From contig NZ_CP031467.1 of NCBI RefSeq assembly GCF_003368325.1, forward strand, positions 3,038,001-3,102,000: a stretch of DNA of 64,000 nt. The letters run 5' to 3'. How positions within the stretch are numbered: position 1 is the first letter of the stretch; each line of letters begins with the position of its first letter. The position numbers and the translations under genes are program-made. Below, piece after piece: positions 1 to 10,142 of this stretch. The notes under the pieces were generated by a model. The model was not told the origin of the DNA. It saw nothing but the letters and a program-made list of their open reading frames with translations, and did not search any database. The DNA is from Paraburkholderia caffeinilytica. Lineage in GTDB: Bacteria > Pseudomonadota > Gammaproteobacteria > Burkholderiales > Burkholderiaceae.

Positions 1-1271
1 ACGTTCGGCAGTTCCTTACGCATTTCTTCCAGCGTCAGGTCGGCCAGATCGCAACCACGATCGGCACACACGCGAACCGCCAGCGCTACGGCTTCGTGCG
101 CGTCGCGGAACGGCAGGCCGCGCTTGACGAGGTAGTCGGCCAGATCGGTTGCCGTGGAGAAGCCTTGCAACGCGGCATCGCGCATGGCTTGCGGCTTCAC
201 CGAAATACCCGCGACCATTTCAGCAAAGATGCGCAGCGTGTCCGCAACCGTATCGACGGTGTCGAACAACGGTTCCTTGTCTTCCTGATTGTCCTTGTTG
301 TACGCGAGCGGCTGACCTTTCATCAACGTCAGCAGCGCGATCAGATGGCCGTTCACGCGGCCGGTCTTGCCACGCGCCAGTTCGGGCACGTCGGGGTTCT
401 TCTTCTGCGGCATGATCGACGAGCCGGTGCAGAAACGGTCGGCCAGATCGATGAAGCCGACGCGCGGGCTCATCCACAGCACGAGTTCTTCCGAGAAGCG
501 CGACACATGCGTCATGATCAATGCCGACGCGGCCGTGAATTCGATCGCGAAGTCGCGATCGGACACCGCGTCCAGCGAGTTCGCGCAGATGCCGTCGAAG
601 CCGAGCGTCTTCGCCACGGCATGACGGTCGATCGGATAGCTGGTGCCGGCCAGAGCCGCAGCACCGAGCGGCAGACGGTTCACGCGCTTGCGGCAATCGA
701 TCATGCGTTCGGCGTCGCGCGAAAACATTTCGACGTAGGCGAGCAGGTGATGGCCGAACGTGACCGGCTGCGCGACCTGCAAGTGCGTGAAGCCCGGCAT
801 GATGGTCGACGCGTTCTTTTCCGCCATGTCGAGCAGGGCCGTGCGCAGTTCCGTCAGCAGGCCGCCGATACGGTCGATTTCGCCGCGCAGCCACAGACGG
901 ATGTCGGTGGCCACCTGGTCGTTACGCGAACGGCCGGTATGCAGGCGCTTGCCGGCGTCGCCGATCAGCGCGGTCAGGCGCGCTTCGATGTTCAGGTGGA
1001 CGTCTTCCAGATCGAGTTGCCACTCGAACTCGCCTCGCTCGATTTCACCCTTGATTTGCGCCATGCCGCGCTGGATCGCGGCGAGGTCGTCGGCGGCGAT
1101 GATCTTCTGCGCGGCCAGCATCGCGGCGTGCGCGAGCGACCCTTCGATGTCGACGAGCGCCAGACGCTTGTCGAAGAAAACCGACGACGTGTAACGTTTG
1201 ACGAGCTCCGACATCGGCTCCGAGAAGCGAGCCGACCAGGCTTCGCCTTTTTTGTGCAGTTGGGACGTCAT
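1..1271 (-). CDS. argH: Argininosuccinate lyase ArgH (3' end outside window)
   Basis: Last step of arginine biosynthesis: splits argininosuccinate into arginine and fumarate in the cytoplasm. Reading the minus strand from the ATG at 1271 gives [16 protein letters not shown] and an open frame of about 423 residues to the window edge. The fumarase/aspartase signature [11 protein letters not shown] lies near residues 283-293, and the substrate-binding stretch [13 protein letters not shown] is also present. Family proteins are about 460-470 residues, so some 45 C-terminal residues are missing only because the window ends. The gene stands alone here; the next gene upstream is an unrelated XRE regulator on the same strand. 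Identification is firm. Confidence 0.97.
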   Translation of the reverse strand, partial: MTSQLHKKGEAWSARFSEPMSELVKRYTSSVFFDKRLALVDIEGSLAHAAMLAAQKIIAADDLAAIQRGMAQIKGEIERGEFEWQLDLEDVHLNIEARLTALIGDAGKRLHTGRSRNDQVATDIRLWLRGEIDRIGGLLTELRTALLDMAEKNASTIMPGFTHLQVAQPVTFGHHLLAYVEMFSRDAERMIDCRKRVNRLPLGAAALAGTSYPIDRHAVAKTLGFDGICANSLDAVSDRDFAIEFTAASALIMTHVSRFSEELVLWMSPRVGFIDLADRFCTGSSIMPQKKNPDVPELARGKTGRVNGHLIALLTLMKGQPLAYNKDNQEDKEPLFDTVDTVADTLRIFAEMVAGISVKPQAMRDAALQGFSTATDLADYLVKRGLPFRDAHEAVALAVRVCADRGCDLADLTLEEMRKELPN

Positions 1272-1416
1272 GGTGTTGGGCAGTTGAGCGAGGTGAGGAG
1301 GCTGACGGCGTTTGCGTACGGGCAGGCGCCGCCGAAGCGAAGAAAGACAGGGATTTTAACACCGGCGGGCGGCGTCCTCGACACGGCGCCCGCTGACTGT
1401 CCAGGCAAAGCGACCG

Positions 1417-2229
1417 CTATTCCCGCACCAGCACGACCAGCTTCAGATCCTCGCGATGCGCGGGCTTGAAGGTGATCTGGTCGTAGACGATGCGGCCGTC
1501 GCGCGGATGGTTGAACTCGCGCCGGCCGCCTTCGCGGCCGCCGACGTCCTGCGAGGCCCAGAAACGGGCGAACGCGTCGCTGGCTGCGGTCAGCGAGTCG
1601 ATCAAAGCACGTGTCGGCGCGTCGTTCAGATGGCGAATCGAGTCGGCGCGGAATTCCGCGGCGAGGCGCCGCGCGCGCGTTTCCCAATCGACGATCAACT
1701 CACGGGCGGCCGGTTCGGTGAAGGTGTAGCGGAGCAGATTGCGGTCGTGCCCGCCGTCGAGCCAGCCGACGAACAGGTCGGCGGCGCGCTCGTTCCAGGC
1801 GAGCGCGTTCCACTGCCGGTCGAGCACGTAAGCGGGCGCGTTCACGAGCTGCACGGTTTCGAGCAGGGTGGCGGGCGCGTCGGCGGCGGCCGGATCGGGC
1901 TCGGCCGGGTCGCGTTGCGCGGCCAGCTCGAACAGATACGCCCGCTCGGCGCGCGACAATTGCAGCGCGACGGCGATCCGCGCCAGCGCGTCGGCGGAGG
2001 CGGAGACGGGCCGGCCCTGTTCAATCCACGTGTACCAGGTCGGGCTCACGCCGCACAGCTGCGCGACTTCCTCACGCCGCAAACCAGGCGTCCGGCGGCG
2101 CGGACCCGGTGGCAGGCCAAGCGCTTGCGGCGAGAGCCGTTCGCGGTGAGCGCGGATGAAGTCGCCGAGGGCGCGGGCGGGTGTGGCGTCGAGCGGCGGG
2201 GGATTCTCGGCGGAGGACGGCGTGGTCAT
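1417..2229 (-). CDS. XRE-family regulator with MmyB-like ligand-binding domain
   Basis: A 270-residue predicted cytoplasmic transcription factor. An N-terminal helix-turn-helix lies around residues 45-85 (RREEVAQLCGVSPTWYTWIEQGR), followed by an MmyB-type PAS-like domain from about residue 110 to the end (WNALAWNERAADLF, then the C-terminal FNHPRDGRIVYDQITFKP typical of this family). It is transcribed away from the methyltransferase at 2428, and the roughly 200-nt divergent region holds inverted repeats. By family habit such regulators often repress a neighbouring gene, so the methyltransferase is the obvious candidate target. That link is inference. No ligand can be predicted. Confidence 0.88.
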   Translation of the reverse strand: MTTPSSAENPPPLDATPARALGDFIRAHRERLSPQALGLPPGPRRRTPGLRREEVAQLCGVSPTWYTWIEQGRPVSASADALARIAVALQLSRAERAYLFELAAQRDPAEPDPAAADAPATLLETVQLVNAPAYVLDRQWNALAWNERAADLFVGWLDGGHDRNLLRYTFTEPAARELIVDWETRARRLAAEFRADSIRHLNDAPTRALIDSLTAASDAFARFWASQDVGGREGGRREFNHPRDGRIVYDQITFKPAHREDLKLVVLVRE

Positions 2230-2317
2230 TCTTCCTGGGCGGCGCTTGAAGGGGTGTCGGAGTCGTGTCGACGTGGTGCCGGGGTGGTGTTATCGATACC
2301 AGAATAATTGCTTAACT

Positions 2318-2329
2318 TGTACTGGTACA
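2318..2329. promoter_or_regulatory. Inverted repeat, candidate operator
   Basis: TGTAC-TG-GTACA lies between the divergent XRE regulator and the methyltransferase. A second short palindrome (TATCGATA) lies about 25 nt to the left. The placement fits autoregulation and control of the divergent gene, but no binding data can be read from sequence. Confidence 0.35.
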
Positions 2330-2427
2330 CGGCGGGTTCTATTGTAACGACTGGAACGACGCAGTGCCGTCCGGACCAACCCGCGCTCAAGCACGGCGCA
2401 ATCCCACATCAATAACCGGAGCCTTCC

Positions 2428-3180
2428 ATGAAGCACCACGATCAAGTCGCCGACGCCTTCGGCTCGACCGCCGCCGCGTATTTGACGAGTCAGACGCATG
2501 CCACCGGCGCCGATCTGCAGACGCTGGCCGAATCGATCGCCGCGACGCCGGATGCCACGGTGCTCGACATGGGCTGCGGTGCGGGGCACGCGAGTTTCGC
2601 GGTGGCGCCGCACGCACAGGAAGTGATCGCGTACGACATCGCGCCGCCAATGCTGGCTACGGTCGAAGGCGCCGCGAAAGACCGCGGCCTGACCAACATC
2701 CGCACGCGACAGGGCGCCGCTGAAACGCTGCCGTTCGACGATCATTCGTTCGACTGGGTTATCAGCCGGATGAGTGCGCACCACTGGCACGACGTGGCGC
2801 AGGCGCTGTCCGAAGTGCGGCGCGTGTTGAAGCCGGGTGGCAAGGTGCTGTTCATCGACATCGCCGGCGCGGACCATCCGCTGCTCGACACGCATATTCA
2901 GGCGGTCGAACTGTTGCGCGACGGTTCGCATATCCGCGACTACCGTGCGGACGAATGGATTGCGTTGTTCGAAGCGGCCGGCTTCAAGGCATCGATTCGG
3001 GAGCGCTGGCGCATCGAGATCGAGTTCAGTTCGTGGGTGGCGCGCATGCGTACGCCGGAGCCGCGCGTGGTGGCGATTCGCTCGCTGTGGAGTCATTCGC
3101 CCGATGAGGTGCGCCAGTATTTCGATGTGCAGGAAGACGGCTCGTTCAAGCTCGATGCGCTGATGGTCGAGGCGCAATGA
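2428..3180 (+). CDS. Class I SAM-dependent methyltransferase (UbiE/MenG-like)
   Basis: A 250-residue cytoplasmic methyltransferase of the Methyltransf_11 type. Motif I, VLDMGCGAGHASF, is near residues 46-58; the acidic motif II region follows (VIAYDIAPPML), then motif IV-like FDWVISRMSAHHW and RRVLKPGGKVLFIDI. The C-terminus is not that of UbiE itself, so the substrate is unknown. The gene is divergent from an XRE regulator and convergent with ppc, with a hairpin terminator between. The start ATG follows CCGGAGCCTTCC, an acceptable ribosome site. Confidence 0.88.
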   Translation: MKHHDQVADAFGSTAAAYLTSQTHATGADLQTLAESIAATPDATVLDMGCGAGHASFAVAPHAQEVIAYDIAPPMLATVEGAAKDRGLTNIRTRQGAAETLPFDDHSFDWVISRMSAHHWHDVAQALSEVRRVLKPGGKVLFIDIAGADHPLLDTHIQAVELLRDGSHIRDYRADEWIALFEAAGFKASIRERWRIEIEFSSWVARMRTPEPRVVAIRSLWSHSPDEVRQYFDVQEDGSFKLDALMVEAQ

Positions 3181-3299
3181 GGTGACCCGGCGAGTTGCAA
3201 TGCGTGAGCAAGGTGCGACTCGGCGGCGAACAATGCACAAGATCCCGAGGACGGTTCGGAGCAACGGTGCCGGGTTCGGTATTCGGCACCAGAAAAACC

Positions 3300-3337
3300 G
3301 AAGCCGGGCACGGTCAGCTTGACCCATGCCCGGCTTC
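3300..3337. terminator. Bidirectional intrinsic terminator between methyltransferase and ppc
   Basis: GAAGCCGGGCA (3300-3310) pairs with TGCCCGGCTTC (3327-3337), and the loop contains a further small stem (GGTCA/TGACC). The minus-strand reading continues into GGTTTTTC, so it can serve ppc; the plus side has a weaker T stretch. A second hairpin (GGTGCCG...CGGCACC) lies at 3266-3290. Confidence 0.65.
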
Positions 3338-3426
3338 TTTCATTCGTCGATTGCAGCCGGACTCAGGTCAGTTGACCCTGTCCGGCCGAGACCCGAAACC
3401 AGCAGCAAGCGCTGGCTTAGCCCGTC

Positions 3427-6400
3427 TTAGCCCGTATTGCGCAGCCCCGCCGCAATCCCGTTGATGCTCAAATGAATCCCGCGCCGCACGCGTGCGTTGG
3501 TATCGCCCGCGCGGTGACGCTTGAGCAACTCGACCTGCAAGTGATTCAACGGATCGAGATACGGGAAGCGGTTCTTGATCGACCGCGCGAGCAACGGATT
3601 CTCCGCGAGCCGTTCGCTCTTGCCGGTAATCTCCGACAACACCTTCGACGTGCGCTCCCATTCCGCGACGATCCGCTCGAACACATGCTTGCGCAGCTTC
3701 TTGTCGGAGACGAGCGCGGCGTAGCGCGACGCGACCGCGAGGTCGGTCTTCGCCAGCACCATGTCCATATTGGAGAGCAGGTTCGAGAAGAACGGCCAGG
3801 TCTTGTGCATTTTCTTGAGCAGCGCGAGACGGCGGGTGCGCTCGGCTTCGCTCGGCGCGCTGTCCAGATGCGCCGCCACCGCGCTGCCGAAGCCATACCA
3901 GCCGGTCAGCAGCAAACGGCATTGGCCCCACGAGAAGCCCCACGGAATCGCGCGCAGATCTTCGATCTTGCGTTGCTTCGGGTCCTGCAATTTGCGCGAA
4001 GCCGGACGGCTGCCGATATTCAACTCGGCGATTTCCGAGATCGGCGTCGACTCGAAGAAATACTCCTTGAAGCCCGGCGTTTCGTAGACCAGCGCGCGAT
4101 ACGACGCCATCGCCGCGTCGGACAACTGCTGCATCGTCTCTTCGAAGGCGGGCAGTTGCGCGGGCGCATTGCCGTGCGGCAGCAACGACGCTTCAAGCGT
4201 GGCAGCCACCACCGTCTCCAGGTTGCGCCGGCCGATTTCCGGGTTGCCGAACTTGCTGGCGATCACTTCGCCTTGCTCGGTCAAGCGGATCTGGCCGTCG
4301 ACGGTACCCGGCGGCTGCGACAGAATCGCCTGATAAGTCGGGCCGCCGCCACGGCCTACCGTGCCTCCGCGTCCGTGGAACAGGCGCAGAGTTACGCCGC
4401 GTTCGTTGAACAGCGACACGAGCGCCAGTTCGGCGCGGTACAGCTCCCAGTTCGACGTCAGGAAGCCGCCGTCCTTGTTGCTGTCCGAATAGCCGAGCAT
4501 CACTTCCTGCTCGTTGCCCTGATGTTCGATCAGTGCGCCGACGCCCGGCAGCGCGATCAGATCGCGCATGATGTGCGGCGCGTTGCGCAAGTCGGGGATC
4601 GTTTCGAACAGCGGGATCACCATCAGCCCCGCGTGCGCCGGATCGTGCGCGTCGCCGAGGCGGCCGTGCAGCAGGCCGGTTTCCTTCTGCAGCAACATCA
4701 CCTCGACCAGATCGCTGACGGTCTCCGTGTGCGAAATGATGTAGTTGCGCACCGCTCGCGCGCCGAACTTCTCGCGCGTGACGCGGGCCTCTTCGAGCAC
4801 GCCGAGTTCGCTCTTCACGAGAGCGGAGTACTCGGCGTACGGCAGGCGCAACGGGCGCGGCTGCGAAAGTTCGGCGAGCAGCACCTTGAGCTTGTCTTCT
4901 TCGGAGAGCGACGCGTAGCCGTCTTCCACGCCCGCGCGTTTCAGCAACTCGGCGATCACCGCTTCATGGATGTCGGAACTCTGCCGCAAGTCGATGCTCG
5001 CCAGATGGAAGCCGAACACCTCGGCCGCGCGAGCGAGCGGCGACAGACGCGGTGCCGCGAGCGGTGCGCCATGATGCTCGGCGAGCGAATCGATCAGCAC
5101 GTGCAGATCGCGCACGAATTCGGCGGAGTCGTCGTACGGCTTGGCGCGTATCGGCGCCGCGCCGCGGCCTGCGCTGCGCACCGGCACGCTGCCTTCGCCC
5201 AGACGCACGCGCGCGCTTGCCGCGAGCCGCGTGTACATGCCGATCAAGGCCCGGCGATACGGTTCGTCGGTACGGTGCGGCGACTGGTCGGGCGAGATGG
5301 CCGCGAGTTCCTTCAACGCGTCGCTTGCGCCGGCCAGCAGATTCGACACCGACAACTCGGCGCCCAGCTTGTGGACCTGCTCCATATAGTGTTCGAAAAT
5401 CACCGCCGCCTGGCGGGTGATGGCGTGCTCGAGCGTTTCAGCCGTGACGTTCGGATTGCCGTCACGGTCGCCGCCGATCCAGCTGCCCATCTGGAAGAAC
5501 GGCGGCAGGCGCGCATCGAGGCCGTGCTCGGCGAGCGCTTCTTCGATGTCGGCGTAGAGCGCCGGAATTTCTTCGAGGAAGGTCGCGCGGTAGTACGACA
5601 GCGCGTTTTCGATTTCATCGGCCACCGTCAGGCGCGAGTCGCGCAGCATCCGCGTTTGCCAGAGCGACGTGACGCTCGCACGCAGCATTGCTTCGTTATG
5701 CGCGCGTTCGCGGTTGGTCAACTGTTGATCGCGTTCGGCCAGCAGGCGCGCGACGTCGTGCTGCGCGTCGAGAATGCTCTTGCGTTGCACCTCGGTAGGA
5801 TGCGCGGTCAGGACCGGCACGATCAGCGCGTCGTTGAAGAACTGCTGCAACACCGGCGTCGCGGCGGCGCCCGCCTCGACGAGCCGTTCGAGCGCGTGCG
5901 CCATGGTGCCCGGTTGCGAAGTCGAGCCGGCCAGCGCGTGAATCCGATGACGGCGATTGCGGTGGCGGTCTTCAGCGATGTTCGCAAGGTGCGAAAAGTA
6001 GCTGAACGCGCGCACCACGCTGACCGTTTGCTCCGGGCTCAGCGAACGCAGTTTCTTATCGAGCGTTTGCGCGGCGGCGCTGTCGTCCTCGCGGCGAAAA
6101 CGCACGGCGGTCTGGCGGATCGTCTCCACGACGTCGAACACCGCGTCGCCTTCCTGTTCACGCAGCACATCGCCGAGCAGGCGACCCAGATAGCGGATGT
6201 CCTGGAATAGCGGATGGTCCTTGTCCTCGCGCGTGCGGCCACTGCTTTTCGACGCGGGCGCGATCGTATCCTGCGAAACGGCTTGCAGCTTGGGCGCCTT
6301 GGCGGCTTGCGGCGCGGCTTCGCTCGCGGCGACCTTGACCTTCGGAGACTTTGCTTTGGCCGGTTTCTGCGCCTGGGCGGCGTTCGCGGCCTGTGCCGCT

Positions 6401-6654
6401 TTACTACCTGCGCTGATGGCCTTCACCGGCTTGTCCGCCTTGGCGGGCGTGGAGGCTTTGGCGGATTTGGCGGCTTTGGCGACGTTAGCGGCCTGGCTGG
6501 CCTTGGCCGCTTTGCCGGCGCGTTTGGCAGGGGTGGACTGGGCAGCCGTTGCGGCGGAGGCAGAAGTGGCGGACGCTGCGGCGGCGTCGGCCGCTTGAGC
6601 GTTGGGCGATGCAGTGTTGCGGCGGGCAGGGCGCGCCGATCCGGAAGACGTCAC
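3427..6654 (-). CDS. ppc: Phosphoenolpyruvate carboxylase with long basic N-terminal extension
   Basis: Anaplerotic enzyme that carboxylates PEP to oxaloacetate. The 1075-residue protein has the catalytic His motif [13 protein letters not shown], the lysine-containing [10 protein letters not shown], the glycine-rich [16 protein letters not shown] and the usual C-terminal end NTG. The enzyme proper begins near residue 139 ([23 protein letters not shown]) and is then about 935 residues, normal for bacteria. Residues 1-138 are almost only Ala, Lys, Ser, Pro and Thr in repeated AKA/KAA/PAK units, resembling the tail of a histone H1-like protein. A shorter extension is known in other Burkholderia PEPCs, so the start at 6654 is plausible, but an internal start cannot be excluded. 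Divergent from hemC. Confidence 0.95.
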   Translation of the reverse strand: MTSSGSARPARRNTASPNAQAADAAAASATSASAATAAQSTPAKRAGKAAKASQAANVAKAAKSAKASTPAKADKPVKAISAGSKAAQAANAAQAQKPAKAKSPKVKVAASEAAPQAAKAPKLQAVSQDTIAPASKSSGRTREDKDHPLFQDIRYLGRLLGDVLREQEGDAVFDVVETIRQTAVRFRREDDSAAAQTLDKKLRSLSPEQTVSVVRAFSYFSHLANIAEDRHRNRRHRIHALAGSTSQPGTMAHALERLVEAGAAATPVLQQFFNDALIVPVLTAHPTEVQRKSILDAQHDVARLLAERDQQLTNRERAHNEAMLRASVTSLWQTRMLRDSRLTVADEIENALSYYRATFLEEIPALYADIEEALAEHGLDARLPPFFQMGSWIGGDRDGNPNVTAETLEHAITRQAAVIFEHYMEQVHKLGAELSVSNLLAGASDALKELAAISPDQSPHRTDEPYRRALIGMYTRLAASARVRLGEGSVPVRSAGRGAAPIRAKPYDDSAEFVRDLHVLIDSLAEHHGAPLAAPRLSPLARAAEVFGFHLASIDLRQSSDIHEAVIAELLKRAGVEDGYASLSEEDKLKVLLAELSQPRPLRLPYAEYSALVKSELGVLEEARVTREKFGARAVRNYIISHTETVSDLVEVMLLQKETGLLHGRLGDAHDPAHAGLMVIPLFETIPDLRNAPHIMRDLIALPGVGALIEHQGNEQEVMLGYSDSNKDGGFLTSNWELYRAELALVSLFNERGVTLRLFHGRGGTVGRGGGPTYQAILSQPPGTVDGQIRLTEQGEVIASKFGNPEIGRRNLETVVAATLEASLLPHGNAPAQLPAFEETMQQLSDAAMASYRALVYETPGFKEYFFESTPISEIAELNIGSRPASRKLQDPKQRKIEDLRAIPWGFSWGQCRLLLTGWYGFGSAVAAHLDSAPSEAERTRRLALLKKMHKTWPFFSNLLSNMDMVLAKTDLAVASRYAALVSDKKLRKHVFERIVAEWERTSKVLSEITGKSERLAENPLLARSIKNRFPYLDPLNHLQVELLKRHRAGDTNARVRRGIHLSINGIAAGLRNTG

Positions 6655-7114
6655 GATGGGTTTCCTCAGGGAAGCCAGGGTCTGTTGAGTGATGAACTGC
6701 TACTGCGGAACTGCACTATGAGTTGCAACGTGAACTGCACGAAACCAGCATGAAACCAGCGCCAGGCTGGGACCCAGCTGGCACGAAGCGGTATGCGCCA
6801 ATGGCCGCCGAAGACAATGCGCCGGAGAGGGTGGCCGCGTGCGCATTGGCACAAAGCGCACGAGGTGCGTGGCGTGCATGGCATGCACGATAGGCACGAC
6901 AGGCACGTTGCGCCGCATTGCATCATCCCGCATGCCGCGCCCCGGTGCGCGAACGACCGTGCGTGAACAGGCTGGGATGGGGCAGGCGCGCGCCACGCGA
7001 GGCCCGTCTCCTCCATCGATACCGCGCCGGCACGGCGCTCCGCTGTGCCTTGAGACACAAGGGCGCGTGCTAACATTGATTGTTATTACATCCCGTCATT
7101 CGATCAGCAAGCTA
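6655..7114. other. Divergent promoter region of ppc and hemC, no gene
   Basis: About 460 nt without a credible coding frame. It holds several AACTGC repeats near 6695-6740 and a perfect inverted repeat, CGTGCATG-G-CATGCACG, at about 6873-6889, which could be an operator. The hemC frame stays open upstream to 6839, but that stretch lacks family sequence and I treat it as untranslated. Confidence 0.5.
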
Positions 7115-8119
7115 ATGAACACCGAGACGTTTTCCGCGCCACCCCACACGCTTGTGATTGCGTCGCGAGAAAGCCGCCTTGCCATGTGGCAGGCGGAGCA
7201 TGTGCGATGTGCGCTGCACAAATTATATCCATCTTGTGACGTAAAAATCCTCGGAATGACGACACGTGGGGATCAAATTCTCGATCGCACTTTGTCGAAG
7301 GTTGGTGGTAAGGGCCTCTTCGTCAAGGAACTGGAAGCGGCGCTGGCCGACGGCCGCGCCGACCTGGCCGTGCACTCGCTCAAAGACGTGCCGATGACGT
7401 TGCCGGCGGGCTTCGCGCTCTCCACCATCATGGAACGCGAAGATCCGCGCGACGCGCTGGTGTCCAACGAGTACGACTCGCTTGCCGCGCTGCCGGCCGG
7501 CGCCGTGGTCGGCACCTCCAGCCTGCGCCGCGAGGCCATGCTGCGCATGCGGTATCCGCACCTCGTGGTGCGCCCGCTGCGCGGCAATCTGGACACCCGT
7601 CTGTCGAAACTCGATCGCGGCGACTATGCGGCGATCATTCTGGCGGCAGCCGGTTTGAAGCGCTTGGGTCTCGGCGAGCGCATCCGCGCGCTGCTCGATC
7701 CCGAAGACAGCTTGCCCGCAGCGGGTCAGGGCGCGCTCGGCATCGAGATTCGCGCCGATCGCGCGGACCTCGCGGCATGGCTCGCGCCGCTGCATCACGA
7801 ACATACGGCCGCGGCCGTCGAAGCGGAGCGGATGGTGTCGCGCGCCCTCGGCGGCAGTTGCGAAGTGCCGCTCGCGGCCTATGCGACCTGGCACGACGGC
7901 GCGCTGCATCTGCGCGGCATCGTCGCTACGCCCGACGGTCAGCGGGTGTTGAGTGCGCAGGCATCGGCGCCGGCGCCCACCCTCGAGCGTGCCGTGGCGC
8001 TCGGCCAGGAAGTGGCGAACGCGCTCGAGCAGCAAGGCGCGATGGACATCGTCCGCGCGTTGAGCACGGCCAGCGGCCCCGGCGCAGGGGCTGCGGACAG
8101 CGCGGCGACCGCCGAGTGA
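7115..8119 (+). CDS. hemC: Porphobilinogen deaminase (hydroxymethylbilane synthase)
   Basis: Joins four porphobilinogen units into hydroxymethylbilane in heme and tetrapyrrole synthesis. The chosen ATG gives 334 residues. Typical segments are [17 protein letters not shown] at the N-terminus, [24 protein letters not shown] residues (here [20 protein letters not shown]), [24 protein letters not shown] and [12 protein letters not shown]. The dipyrromethane cofactor cysteine is in [12 protein letters not shown] near residue 249. The stop codon overlaps the hemD start by one base (TGATG), so hemC and hemDX are translationally coupled. First gene of hemC-hemDX-hemY. Confidence 0.97.
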   Translation: MNTETFSAPPHTLVIASRESRLAMWQAEHVRCALHKLYPSCDVKILGMTTRGDQILDRTLSKVGGKGLFVKELEAALADGRADLAVHSLKDVPMTLPAGFALSTIMEREDPRDALVSNEYDSLAALPAGAVVGTSSLRREAMLRMRYPHLVVRPLRGNLDTRLSKLDRGDYAAIILAAAGLKRLGLGERIRALLDPEDSLPAAGQGALGIEIRADRADLAAWLAPLHHEHTAAAVEAERMVSRALGGSCEVPLAAYATWHDGALHLRGIVATPDGQRVLSAQASAPAPTLERAVALGQEVANALEQQGAMDIVRALSTASGPGAGAADSAATAE

Positions 8120-10140
8120 TGGCGGCCGGCATCCCGGGCAACACATCCTCATCCGTCGGCAAGGCGGCGTTCACGGTCGTGATTACGCGACCGGCCGGTC
8201 AGTCGAACGAATTGATCGCGCAACTCGCGGCAGCGGGCATTGCCGTGCTCGACTTTCCGCTGATCGACATCGCGCCTGTTACCGATGAAGCGCCGTTGCG
8301 CGCAGCGCTGGCCGCTTTGGAACGCTACGCACTGGTGGTGTTCGTCTCGCCCAACGCGGTCGATCACGCGTTTGCCCGCAGCGATACGATCTGGCCGCAC
8401 GCGTTGCCGATCGGCGTAGTCGGGCCCGGCAGCGTGCAGGCGCTGGCGCGCCACGGCGTCGTGGCGCCGGCGTACAACATCGTCAGTCCGCCGTCCGTCC
8501 CCGACGACGATACGGCGCGCTTCGACTCCGAAGGCCTGTTCGCGGCGATCGATACGGCGCTCGGCGCGGCGAGCCTCGAAGGCAAGCGCGTACTGATCGT
8601 GCGCGGCGACGGCGGCCGCGAATGGCTTGCCGACCGCTTGCGCGAGGCGGGCGCCGAAGTCGAAACGGTCGCGGCCTATCGCCGCCTCGTGCCGGAACCG
8701 TCGATCGGCGGCTGGGCCCGCGTGCATGCGTTGCTGGCCGGCGAGCCGCATGCCTGGCTGCTTACCAGTTCGGAGGGCGTGCGCAACCTGCACGAACTCG
8801 CACAAGACCACCTGACCGGCGACGAAATCGCGCAACTGAAGCACGCCACCCTGGTCACGCCGCATCCCCGTATCGCGCAGACCGCGCGGGCATTGGGTTT
8901 TGATAGCATTACGGTGTCCGGTGCGGGCGACGAGCGTATTGCCCGCGCCTTGCTTGCCGCCGTCCCGACCGTTGTTCAACCGGTATCGTCCAACCCGGCT
9001 CATTCACCGGCTAAATCACGCATGACTGAAACGAACGCATCCACGAACGCTTCACCCCAGCCGTCCGCAACCACCGCGTTGCCGCCGAATCCACCCTTCA
9101 CGCCCTACGAAGCGCAGCAAAAGCGCCGCAGCGCGAGCGGACCGCTGCTGTGGTTTGTCGTCGTGATCATCGCTTGTGCGGCGGGTGTGGGCGGGTATGC
9201 GCTCAATCGCAAGGTGGAGCGCACCGAGCAGCAGCTCGTGCAACGCCAGCAGGCCAACGACGCGCAGACCAACGATTTGCGCGTCAAGACCGATCAGGCG
9301 CTCGCCACGGTGCATCAATCCGACTCGCAGGTCGCGCAACTCGAAGGCAAGCTCGCCGATGCGCAAACCGCGCAGCAGGCGCTGCAACAGCAATACGCCG
9401 ATCTCGCCCGCAATCGCGACGACTGGACGATGGCTGAAGTCGGCCAGATGCTGTCGGCCGCGAGCCAGCAATTGCAGCTCACCGGCAATACGCAGCTCGC
9501 GCTGTTCGCGCTGCAAAGCGCGGACACGCGTCTCGCCGCCTCGGATAGCCCGCAGGCCGTGACCGTGCGCAAGGCGATCGCGCAAGACATCGACAAGCTG
9601 AAGGCCGCGCCGTCCACGGATCTGACGGGCATGGCGATCAAGCTCGACAACGCAATCGACCAGGTCGACAGCCTGCCGCTCTCCGGCGAAGCACCGATTG
9701 CCCACGTCACGCCGAAGGCCGCGACCTGGGCCGACACGGCGAAGGTGGCAGCGGCCACCGGCGAGCCGCGCTGGAAAGTGTGGTGGCGCGAAGTCACGAC
9801 CGGCATCGGCCAGCAGTTGACGAGCCTCGTGCAGGTGCGCCGCATCGACAACGCCGACGCCATGCTCGTCACGCCCGATCAAGGCTACTTCGTGCGCGAG
9901 AATCTGAAGCTGCGTTTGCTGTCGGCGCGGCTTGCGCTGCTCTCGCGCAACCAGACCACGCTGAAGTCCGACCTGCAGGCAGCGCAGGCCGCGCTTACGC
10001 GCTACTTCGACAACACGTCGAAGAAAACACTGACCGTGATCGATCTGGTCAAGCAGGTGGATGCGGGCTCGGCCGCGGTTGAACTGCCGAATCTGAACAC
10101 CAGCCTGCAGGCCGTCAATCAATACCGGAGCCGAGGTTAA
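8119..10140 (+). CDS. hemDX: Fused uroporphyrinogen-III synthase HemD / membrane protein HemX
   Basis: A 673-residue fusion. Residues 1 to about 280 are HemD (TVVITRPAGQSNELIAQLAAAG, LLTSSEGVRNLHEL, TPHPRIAQTARALGF), which closes hydroxymethylbilane to uroporphyrinogen III. A low-complexity linker rich in Thr, Ser, Asn and Pro follows (about 300-340), then one membrane helix near 343-362 (LLWFVVVIIACAAGVGGYAL) and a long HemX part with Gln-rich coiled coil (about 370-440) that should lie in the periplasm. Burkholderiales often carry this fusion, whereas enterics have separate genes. Any chaperone or channelling role for HemX is unproven. It starts inside the hemC stop and ends two bases before hemY. 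Confidence 0.93.
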   Translation: MAAGIPGNTSSSVGKAAFTVVITRPAGQSNELIAQLAAAGIAVLDFPLIDIAPVTDEAPLRAALAALERYALVVFVSPNAVDHAFARSDTIWPHALPIGVVGPGSVQALARHGVVAPAYNIVSPPSVPDDDTARFDSEGLFAAIDTALGAASLEGKRVLIVRGDGGREWLADRLREAGAEVETVAAYRRLVPEPSIGGWARVHALLAGEPHAWLLTSSEGVRNLHELAQDHLTGDEIAQLKHATLVTPHPRIAQTARALGFDSITVSGAGDERIARALLAAVPTVVQPVSSNPAHSPAKSRMTETNASTNASPQPSATTALPPNPPFTPYEAQQKRRSASGPLLWFVVVIIACAAGVGGYALNRKVERTEQQLVQRQQANDAQTNDLRVKTDQALATVHQSDSQVAQLEGKLADAQTAQQALQQQYADLARNRDDWTMAEVGQMLSAASQQLQLTGNTQLALFALQSADTRLAASDSPQAVTVRKAIAQDIDKLKAAPSTDLTGMAIKLDNAIDQVDSLPLSGEAPIAHVTPKAATWADTAKVAAATGEPRWKVWWREVTTGIGQQLTSLVQVRRIDNADAMLVTPDQGYFVRENLKLRLLSARLALLSRNQTTLKSDLQAAQAALTRYFDNTSKKTLTVIDLVKQVDAGSAAVELPNLNTSLQAVNQYRSRG

Positions 10141-10142
10141 TC

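Noticed and set aside
96..1469. A 457-codon plus-strand frame at the left end
   Set aside because: Antisense of argH, whose motifs are clear on the minus strand.
3472..6210. A 912-codon plus-strand frame antisense to ppc
   Set aside because: Arg/Gln/His-rich composition typical of the antisense of a high-GC gene; no ribosome site and no family sequence, while ppc on the other strand is certain.
6839..7114. Longer N-terminus for hemC
   Set aside because: The added residues are not PBG deaminase sequence; the ATG at 7115 begins the conserved region.
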